From contig BFEA01000005.1 of the NCBI GenBank assembly GCA_003427395.1, forward strand, positions 7,793,014-7,828,711: DNA of 35,698 nucleotides, in the 5' to 3' direction. The DNA comes from Chara braunii (taxonomy: Eukaryota; Streptophyta; Charophyceae; Charales; Characeae). A model generated the notes under the pieces. The model did no database searches. It was not told where the DNA came from and worked only from the letters and a program-made list of their open reading frames with translations. The translations under genes and the position numbers were made by a program. Positions 29,433 to 35,698 of this stretch are shown in pieces. The stretch's first letter is position 1, and every line of letters starts with the position of its first letter.

Positions 29433-29675
29433 CTCGTCATGTTTGGCCAGGACTTCTGATGCGGCAAAGTAGCACCCGCAATCCTTCTTTGCTCTCTCCC
29501 CAAGATCAGTTGAAGCAATCTCATCTTCTCTGTAGCCACCCCGTACACCGACGGCCACGTCGCCTCCAGGGACAATCATGCCCCCGGCTGGAATAGGTTT
29601 CAGAAATCCCTCCGCCACAATACTGTGCCCCTCTCTGAAAAGGTCTGGCAGAGCACCCCGGTATCTCACCAAGAT
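29433..29675 (-). CDS. CCME: Exon of nuclear CCME (cytochrome c maturation haem chaperone)
   Basis: An 81-codon exon, phase 0 at both ends, bounded on the minus strand by an AG acceptor (29,676-29,677) and a GTATGT donor (29,432-29,427). It encodes ILVRYRGALPDLFREGHSIV, then EGFLKP, a variable Gly-rich and acidic loop, and CYFAASEVLAKHDE. These are the conserved beta-barrel strands of CcmE, the inner-membrane haem chaperone of the system I cytochrome c pathway that plants keep in mitochondria. LAKHDE contains the His that binds haem covalently in bacterial CcmE; the partner Tyr should open the next exon. Plant CcmE has the same LVRY...LPDLFREGHSVVVEGF...EVLAKHDE order. The loop between EGFLKP and CYFAASEV is longer than usual, and the normal VVEGF reads VAEGF. 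Neighbouring exons were not found within about 1 kb. It may be one exon of a gene with long introns, or an isolated fragment. Confidence 0.82.
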
Positions 29676-29679
29676 CTGA

Positions 29680-30260
29680 CATAGTGATAATCCATCAAAA
29701 GCAAAGGTGGATACCACACAACCGCACAGCCGAAAGTGAGACCTCATCTTATTGGTGGAGGTGGTGGTGGTGTTAAGGGGGGAGGCTAGGGGAAAGGGGT
29801 GGGAGAGGGAAAGGGGACATACAGCAGGCTGTTGAGGGGTCCACCTAGGGCGTTACCTACAGGATTCTCGCACGTTGGATTTTTTGTTTATCTGCTCTCC
29901 TTTTTTTCTGGCAAGATCTGGGGCAAGGTCGCACTTGCACGGATTAAGAGATACTTTTGGTAGACAATGAAGACAGGGGGCGGGAGGGAGGAGGAGGGGG
30001 AAGAAGAACGGCAACAGGCTGTTGGGGGTTCCACCTAGGGGGGTACCTACAAGATTCTTGCACCTAGTGTTTATCTGCTACCATTTCAGGCAAGATCTTA
30101 TATAAATATGAAATAAAATAAATAAGCCAGAGTGGTGGTGCTTCACGCCCTTATTTGACTCATTCTCTGGGGCAGTCCTCACTTGCACAGATTAAAGGAT
30201 ATAATGTTGGTAGAAAACGAAGTTTGATGGCCAGTCTCTCTTATAGATGGCAACAGGTTT
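29680..30260. other. No recognisable gene; probable CCME intron
   Basis: G-rich stretches (29,755-29,820 and 29,970-30,005). A loose repeat pair: CAGGCTGTTGAGGGGTCCACC at 29,823 and CAGGCTGTTGGGGGTTCCACC at 30,013, both followed by TACCTACA and GATTCTTGCAC or a close variant, and by ATCTGC and GGCAAGATCT. The period is about 190 bases, indicating a diverged tandem duplication. Confidence 0.55.
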
Positions 30261-30350
30261 CATTTTTCCCTTTTTTCCAGTCACGAATCGAACTCATGAT
30301 CTGTTTATCCACAGGTACATGGCGTGCACCATTCAGCCACACCAGCTAGG
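30261..30350 (-). mobile_element. tRNA-derived SINE (copy 1)
   Basis: On the minus strand TGGCTGAATGGT (A box of the pol III promoter) is followed about 35 bases later by GAGTTCGATTC (B box), with a tRNA-like anticodon-region sequence between, then an A-rich tail (GGAAAAAAGGGAAAAATG). A and B boxes fit the consensus TRGCNNARYGG and GGTTCGANTCC closely. It does not fold as a clean tRNA by eye, so a SINE head is more likely than a tRNA gene. Confidence 0.65.
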
Positions 30351-30418
30351 TACGGAAAGGGGTTTGGTGGGTTCACTTGTGCAAGTGGTAGGGATACATA
30401 AGAATGTACGGTCACACC

Positions 30419-30516
30419 AGGCCCTCAAAATTGCAGAATAGCAAAATGAGCAGCCAGATCGACGACTCCTAAAACATCTGGCCGCTGATTTTGCAATTCT
30501 GCTATTATAAGGGCCT
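30419..30516. mobile_element. Short hairpin MITE
   Basis: 98 bases. The ends AGGCCCTCAAAATTGCAGAA and TTCTGCTATTATAAGGGCCT are part of near-complementary arms of 29 bases, with about 40 bases between. Non-coding. Confidence 0.6.
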
Positions 30517-30559
30517 AGTCTGAGTATATGAGAAACAAGGTCAATCCAACTTCTGTACG

Positions 30560-30588
<29 letters not shown>
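30560..30588. repeat. Poly(A) run
   Basis: A run of about 28 A. It could be the tail of a retroposed copy on the plus strand, but no head was recognised upstream. 30,590-31,040 holds no recognised gene. Confidence 0.7.
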
Positions 30589-30590
<2 letters not shown>

Positions 30591-31039
30591 AGTCCAACAG
30601 CTGTTAAGTTGGGTTAACAGAAAAAAAAGAAAAACTATTTTATAAATTTATAAGATTTTTCGTATTATACTCTACTAGAATATCCCTCTTCACTTGAATG
30701 AATTTATGGCCAGCACTTTTCCCTACTGTTCTCCTACCCCTTTGCCTGAGTCTGCCAATGCTTTGACTCATCAGTCCTTGGACCTGTCAGTGGCACCGTG
30801 CTGCTGTCACAACCTCACCAACCACAACCCCACTGCTTCCGCCTTTGCGTGCCACATCAGCACCTCAATGTATCACCAGCTCAATCCCCTGGCACGTCCA
30901 TCTCCAATGGACATCTTCTAGTCCTCAGCCACACCTTTTTTTCTTAAAAGACAAAAAACGACGGGTGATGCGCTTGCCATATCATCATTGACTGACTGGC
31001 CCCAGGTACTTCGGAATTATTTTATTCTGTTCATTGTCA

Positions 31040-31098
31040 TTGCATCTGGATTTGAACTTGGGTCTGCAGTTTAACAGTTCGTGGGTGTACCAACTGAG
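31040..31098 (-). mobile_element. tRNA-derived SINE (copy 3), B-box half, split by a MITE
   Basis: Minus strand: B box AAGTTCAAATCC at 31,048-31,059 and the tRNA-like TTGGTACACCCACGAACTG. The A box is completed beyond the MITE at 31,562-31,576, reading GGGCATAGCTCAG. Without the MITE and one CTCAG copy, the A box TAGCTCAGTTGG is perfect. Confidence 0.65.
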
Positions 31099-31561
31099 GG
31101 CATACTCACACTAGCACGTACAATCGCAAATTATATGTGAGCCAATTTGCGATTATACGGTACTTCCCAGTCACACAGCACACCCGTATACGTCACAGAA
31201 CAGAAAGGACACAGTCGAGACCTGCTCTAGGAATGCGATTATACGGGCCGAGGAGTCACACAGCACGATGCATACAAATCCGTCCCTTTTTCCTGTTTTT
31301 TTTCCCCCCCGTTACGAGAGCTGCCCACCAAACGTCGAATTCTTTTTTTTGTTTCCAGAAAGAAACAGGTCTAAAATAAATACGCAACTGTGGGGACCTC
31401 CAGAGGTTCCCACATAATACGTAACCCCGCCGCGGCTGTCCAAGCCGCTGACATTTACGTGCCCATTTGCGTGAAATCGCAAAATTTGTAGCTCTTGTGA
31501 CCCAAAAAATCACCTATAATTTAAGATTTTTTATGAAAATGCGTTCTAGTGTGAGTATGCC
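31099..31561. mobile_element. MITE, GGCATACTCACACTAG family (F1), copy a
   Basis: 463 bases with inverted ends GGCATACTCACACTAG and CTAGTGTGAGTATGCC, flanked by CTGAG on both sides (31,094-31,098 and 31,562-31,566). The interior is shared in inverse orientation with copy b (GGGGACCTCCAGAGG, GCTGACATTTACGTGCCC). No transposase frame. Confidence 0.85.
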
Positions 31562-31689
31562 CTGAGCTATGCCCGTCGATCTCAGCCACTTCTCTCCTGC
31601 TCACACACAACAAGAACGACCTATCATTAGCCCAGCCTTTCGAAGTTTCCAGCCTTCTTTTTAAAGAGGTAGCTGCTAACGTTATTGAA

Positions 31690-32000
31690 TATTTCTGATT
31701 CCATCAGGATTTGAACTCATCATCATCTGTTTAAACCACCAGTACTTGGCCCATATATCGGCCGCGGGCCTTAGCGTTAACGCTACGCGAAGTTCGCGCT
31801 TCGGGTAACCGGACCTAGAAGACTGGCGCCGCCAGCCTTTCCGAAAACAAAAATGGAATTGGTGCTTCGGCGGGAAACGGCGCGCAGGGCACTTCCAGGC
31901 TCGGCTGGGATAGCTGGGCCAAGTACTGGTGGTTTAATGACAGCTACGTACGTGTGTGTAACATTCACCCACATGGGCTGGGTAAGGCTTTCCAACCTCG
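31690..32000 (-). mobile_element. tRNA-derived SINE (copy 4), split by an inverted-repeat element
   Basis: Minus strand: the head GGGTGAATGTTACACACACG (31,955-31,971, A-box region) and, beyond the insertion at 31,731-31,937, ACAGATGATGATGAGTTCAA with B box GTTCAAATCC (31,707-31,717). The head aligns with SINE copy 2. Confidence 0.6.
31731..31937. mobile_element. Inverted-repeat element with perfect 23-base arms
   Basis: Arms 31,731-31,753 and 31,915-31,937 are exact reverse complements (TTAAACCACCAGTACTTGGC plus CCA). The core is GC-rich. The end sequence CCAGTACTTGGCCCA is shared with the insertion at 20,786. It interrupts a SINE at a TTTAA site, which makes the outer few bases ambiguous between element and target duplication. 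Confidence 0.75.
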
Positions 32001-32118
32001 AAAAATTCTCCTTCATCGTTTCCTCTCTCTGCCGTCTTCCCCATCCTCCTTCCGTGCCTTCTCTGCCCCCGTTCCTCCTCTCCTCGGCTCTTGATACTCA
32101 CCAATGTGCAGAGACATA

Positions 32119-32232
32119 GGGCCTGGCCACACTACTCGCCACATGGGAACGTATCCTCCGCTACAATGTTGCAAGATATAGACACCATCATTTTTGTCTT
32201 TTTCTCATCTGGTGAGTAGTGCGGATAGGCCC
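32119..32232. mobile_element. MITE, F2 family
   Basis: 114 bases. GGGCCTGGCCACACTACTCG opposed to ATCTGGTGAGTAGTGCGG and GGCCC. Flanked by ATA on both sides. Confidence 0.75.
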
Positions 32233-32239
32233 ATACTAC

Positions 32240-32362
32240 GGGGCTCGCTCCACTAACCACCACATGCACAAAAAGACAAAAAATATGGCGGTGCATCTTC
32301 CCATGTTGTAGCAGAAGATTCGTTTCTCATTTGGCACATTTGCTGAGTAGTGTGGCGAGGCC
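32240..32362. mobile_element. MITE, F2 family, next to the previous one
   Basis: 123 bases. GGGGCTCGCTCCACTAACCA opposed to TGCTGAGTAGTGTGGCGAGG and CC. Flanked by CATACTAC on the left and TATACTAC on the right. Confidence 0.75.
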
Positions 32363-32506
32363 TATACTACCACGCTGGTCGCACCTTTTGCACATCACAG
32401 CATCTAATCATCTCATCATGCAAAATGACACTATAAGTCTATAACGGACAGAAAACGGTTTTTTTTACCGTTCTTCAAGCATTTTGCATGGATATAAAAT
32501 CTTACC

Positions 32507-32655
32507 TTTTTTTTTTGTTGAAGGGAGGTAGAAGACCCTAATGTCATCCAAGTTCATTGAACTCATCCGGTCTAACTCGGCCAGGATCCCAACTCGTGAT
32601 CCTTTTATAAACAGTTACATGTGTGTACCATTCAGCCACTTGTGTGAGCCCATTC
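32507..32655 (-). mobile_element. tRNA-derived SINE (copy 2) with A-tail
   Basis: Minus strand: AGTGGCTGAATGGTACACAC (A box), ACTGTTTATAAAAGGATCAC, the weaker B box GAGTTGGGATCC, a short body and a run of 10 A at its 3' end (32,507-32,516). It has the structure of a complete SINE of about 150 bases. Confidence 0.68.
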
Positions 32656-32761
32656 TTTTTATTTTTTATGTGTGCGCCTTGTTCATGGACCTAAGATCTT
32701 GCTTTTTTTTTTTTTTTCCCATTTCCATATCTCTGAGATTGCGAAGTACAACATTCCCCCT

Positions 32762-32929
32762 GGGGCCGGGTCCCATCAGCAAAGAGGATTGGATTTCATT
32801 CCTGAATCTGGACGTGGTTGAGGACAGATGCAGAGAATTGCGGTTTAGCTGCTTTTCTGCATCTCTTCGCAAAACACATACAGATTCATGAGTTAAACTC
32901 AATCCTCTTTGCTAATGGGACCAGGCCCC
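32762..32929. mobile_element. MITE with GGGGCCGGGTCCCAT ends (F3)
   Basis: 168 bases. Left GGGGCCGGGTCCCATCAGCA with AAGAGGATTG, right AATCCTCTTTGCTAATGGGA with CCAGGCCCC; inverted repeats of about 30 bases. A diverged copy occupies about 33,117-33,297 (ACTAACAAAGAACATTGGA opposed to CTAATCCTATTTCC). Confidence 0.7.
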
Positions 32930-33415
32930 TGGGTAAAGTCCCCAGCCTGATCCTGCCTGCCACCCGCAATCCCTTCCCTTTGTATATAAAAGAAGATTCC
33001 CATTACCAAGTGGTTTGGACGCATGTGACGGTTGTGAGACGGTACTTTTGACTTTGAAATTGAGTAACGAGTGACAGATCACGCTATCCCTCTATCGGAT
33101 CAGAGATGATCTGCGCGGAGGTGCAACTAACAAAGAACATTGGATTTTATGCCTGAATTTGGACGTGTTTGTGGAGAGGCGTAGAAAATCACGATTGATC
33201 TGCTTCTCTGCATCTCTGCATCCCTGCATAAAACAAAATCCAGATTCAGGCAAGCTTAATCTAATCCTATTTCCTACTAGGACTGAGCTCCTCCTGGCTG
33301 CCGTTTCAATCATGGAGTTGATGCTCTCCAGGGGGTTGTTTGTCAAAGAAACGATCCAGAAAACAATGATCAATGCAAAAGATTCCTTCATATAGAGCAT
33401 ACTGATGATCAATTG

Positions 33416-33543
33416 GGCCTCGCTCCAATACTCACCAAATGTGCAAAAGGAGAAGAGAAGAAATCTTCTGCAAAAACATGGGAAGATACACCGCCATATT
33501 TTTTTTCTTCTTTTATGCATGTAGTGTGTAGTGGAGCCAGGCC
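33416..33543. mobile_element. MITE, F2 family
   Basis: 128 bases. GGCCTCGCTCCAATACTCAC opposed to GTAGTGTGTAGTGGAGCCAG and GCC. Flanked by AATTG on both sides (33,411-33,415 and 33,544-33,548). Confidence 0.8.
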
Positions 33544-33769
33544 AATTGTCCATGAAAGAGTCTTCTTCTCTCTCCTTATAAAGGACACGAAGGGTCTTGC
33601 ATAACGCTCCCACGAAGCCCAGCTAGCAGTGTTGGGAAAACAAGCGGGATAGGGACCGGGCCCCTTCCGTGGGGTAGATTCATTGGACGTTTGGAGGTTT
33701 CTGGCGGCCTAGATTCATCGGGAAGTTTCAAGGTTCCTGGGTTCACGACGCACTGTTTTTTCCTCTCTG

Positions 33770-34168
33770 AGCACACTCACACTACCACGTATTTTCGCAA
33801 AATCCCAAATTTTATGTAGTTTTTCGGGTCACAAAAGGCATGTATTTTGCGTGTTCACACAAAAGGGCATGTAAATGTCAGCGGCCTGGACAGCCGTGGG
33901 CTTACATATATTGCTAGGACCTCCAGAGGTCCCCACAAAATCGTTTTTTTTTTCCCTCTACTGCTTTCTGGAAGCGAAACAAAATAAATTAAAGTGCATT
34001 GTACTGTCTGACTGCACACAACATATTTTCGCATCTCAAGGCCAGGTCACGACCCTGTCCTTTCTGCTTTGGGCAACAAACGGGTGAGCAGTGTGACGCG
34101 CCGGTGCCATATAAACGCAAATTCACATACGTAAAATTTGCAGAAGTACGTGCTAATGTGAGTATGCC
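33770..34168. mobile_element. MITE, F1 family, copy b
   Basis: 399 bases with ends AGCACACTCACACTACCACG and CGTGCTAATGTGAGTATGCC, flanked by CTCTG on both sides (33,765-33,769 and 34,169-34,173). The interior is inverted relative to copy a. Confidence 0.83.
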
Positions 34169-34362
34169 CTCTGTTTTGTTTTTCCGGCCATTGGCTCCGT
34201 TTCAGCGTCTGATGCGTGCATGTCGCTACACACGGTTGGCGGGGTCGTTGTGCTGGCAGTGTTTTGTCTTTTTCCGCTTCTGGGGTGTTCTTCCTCGCCC
34301 GATGTTCGAATGCAAGTACATAGTAGCGAAGCACAAAGCAACATGGATTCATTACTGACCAT

Positions 34363-34571
34363 GGGCCTCGCTCCACTACCGACCATATACACAAAAGACA
34401 AAAAATATGGTGATGCATCATTCCATGTTCTGGCGGAAGATTCATCCTGATTTTACTATTCTCCATATGCACACAAGACAAAGAAATATGGCGATGTATC
34501 TTACTATCTTTCCATGTCATAGCGGAGGATTCAGTCTCATTTGGATGTTTGGTGAGTAGCGGAGCCAGGTC
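34363..34571. mobile_element. MITE, F2 family, internally duplicated
   Basis: 209 bases. GGGCCTCGCTCCACTACCGA opposed to GGTGAGTAGCGGAGCCAGGT. The interior contains two copies of a segment with GACAAARAAATATGGYGATG, CCATGTYNTRGCGGA and GATTCA, which accounts for its extra length over other F2 copies. Confidence 0.7.
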
Positions 34572-34673
34572 CTATGTCCAAATAAGAATATACGACTCTC
34601 CAAATGAGCAAAATGAGAATGAATTCTCAGCTAGAACATGGTAAGATACACCGCCATATTTTCTGTCCATTGT
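34572..34673. mobile_element. Truncated F2 MITE, inverted
   Basis: CTCCAAATGAGC, AGAACATGGTAAGATACACC and GCCATATTTTCTGTCC match the F2 interior in reverse orientation. The match ends where LTR-C begins. Confidence 0.55.
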
Positions 34674-35572
34674 TGTAACGGGACAGCCTGGGTGGCAATC
34701 CCCTCGCTGTGGACGAGGATGCAGGTGGAGATGGCAGTCGAGATGGAAGACACAACGCAGCACCACCGAAAACTCAACACGAACATACCCCAAAATGTGC
34801 GAATGAAGAATGCTCCAAAGTACAGACTGCAGCTGAGGTATACCCCCAGCAGACGGACTGGACTGGTACCGACAGTGGTACCAAACTGGACTGAATATCC
34901 ACATGGCCTGTGAGATCAGGCTAGTGGCCTGGTCACAAGCCAAACAGGCAAATAGCCCTAGCTTTAGGCCAGGGTAAATAGAGGCCCATTGCACGATCCT
35001 ATAATGGGCCTAACTATAGGCCTAGCTATAGGCCAAGGTAAATTGCAGACACGCTGCTGCGTTGCTGCGCTAGGATCTGCATGGGCATGCTGGTCGGACG
35101 CGCGCACGGGTGCAGAGGTGAGGGGCGCTGCAACGGCAGCGGGCGCACAGCAGCCACAGCCGGGCTGCAGGGGCGCAAGGCAGGTGATGGCGAAGGTGGT
35201 CTTCGGGTAGGAGGCACATGCTGTGGGAAGACGAGGGGTGATGAGGGGAGGAGAGAGAACTTACCTGGTGTATGCTGGTGGTCGGCATTGGTGTTCACGT
35301 TGCGTACATTGGTCTTCGACTTCAGAGTGATCCAGTTGCAAGTACGTAGATAGGCTAGATAGGCTGAGTAAGATAGGCTGGGCGCTGGGCGCCAGACAGT
35401 AAGTGCGACATCGGATACAGTGTTGGTGTGACCAGAGAGTGGCGACATTGACATTTGAGTTCATTGTATCGCTTGGTACATTGCACTCTCTGCTTGGTTC
35501 ATGACTATCTGAGCTTCTTTGTGATTTTGCAACTTGGATTTCTGTCTATCACTCTCGCTCCTATTCCTTGCA
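34674..35572 (+). repeat. 5' LTR of a plus-strand element (LTR-C)
   Basis: Begins TGTAACGGGACAGCCTGG where the MITE sequence is cut, and ends ACTCTCGCTCCTATTCCTTGCA. Its last 140 bases align with the reverse complement of the start of LTR-B (GACATTGACATTTG, GTTCATTGTAT, ATGACTATCTG, TTTCTGTCTATC). A primer site follows. The body of the element lies beyond the window. Confidence 0.78.
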
Positions 35573-35575
35573 ATT

Positions 35576-35590
35576 TGGTATCAGAGCTGG
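35576..35590 (+). other. Primer-binding site (initiator Met tRNA type)
   Basis: TGGTATCAGAGCTGG starts three bases after the LTR end. It is the common plant LTR-retrotransposon primer site complementary to the 3' end of initiator tRNA-Met. The remaining 108 bases of the window are untranslated leader of the same element. Confidence 0.88.
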
Positions 35591-35698
35591 TTCGAGATCG
35601 TCGTTACCGGCGCTGGCGACATTGTTACTTGGTGCGCTGACAAAGCTTCTATGCATTGAGGATACATTGGCGCTGGCATGATTTGCCACTCCTGAGTA

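Noticed and set aside
30281-30350. A functional tRNA gene
   Set aside because: A and B boxes are good, but the acceptor stem does not pair by eye, no terminator T-run follows in the right place, and related copies carry bodies and A-tails typical of SINEs.

Overview
The window is repeat-rich eukaryotic nuclear DNA, most likely from a streptophyte (green plant lineage). Three things point there: an interstitial run of the Arabidopsis-type telomere motif TTTAGGG, Ty3/gypsy retrotransposons with a C-terminal chromodomain, and inserted mitochondrial DNA carrying plant-type nad2, nad5, nad7 and small-subunit rRNA pieces with a group II intron domain V. The nad fragments read correctly without C-to-U editing, which fits a charophyte alga (a Chara-like genome is my best guess) or a liverwort better than a seed plant. 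There are no bacterial-style operons or CRISPR arrays. Almost every long open frame is either a transposon remnant or a by-product of microsatellites.

Layout. 0-3.6 kb: AG microsatellite, a LINE 3' remnant followed by telomere-like repeats, a possible terminal exon on the minus strand, minisatellites and a dispersed repeat (repeat X, copy 1). 3.6-6.0 kb: 3' end of a broken Ty3/gypsy element on the minus strand (integrase, chromodomain, polypurine tract, start of 3' LTR). 6.0-8.3 kb: a scrambled mitochondrial insertion with neighbouring gene fragments in opposite orientations. 8.7-10.1 kb: degenerate long-period repeat. 10,534-19,417: a complete but dead Ty3/gypsy chromovirus-like element on the minus strand, with two homologous LTRs, a CTAG target duplication, polypurine tract, candidate primer site, gag, protease, RT, RNase H, integrase and chromodomain. 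20.4-21.9 kb: two further copies of repeat X; the first is interrupted by two inverted-repeat DNA elements whose empty sites can be read from the other copies. 22-24.3 kb: MITEs, minisatellites and homopolymers. 24.9-26.3 kb: a second LTR type with primer site (LTR-D). 27.9-28.9 kb: a solo LTR related to the complete element, with a TTAG target duplication and a 67-bp triplication running across its end. 29.4-29.7 kb: one well-supported nuclear exon of CCME, the mitochondrial haem chaperone. 30-34.7 kb: a nested cluster of tRNA-derived SINEs and MITEs. 34.7 kb to the end: the 5' LTR and primer site of another element of the same family, on the plus strand and leaving the window.

The only likely host coding sequence is the CCME exon (29,433-29,675, minus), plus a weaker unidentified terminal exon (1,161-1,331, minus). 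I did not find a new functional system. What is unusual is how clearly the insertion history can be read: MITE inside SINE, palindrome inside SINE, Tourist-like MITE inside repeat X, LTR inside MITE, and an A-tailed retroposed fragment inside a reverse transcriptase. All comparisons were made by eye; no alignments or searches were run.
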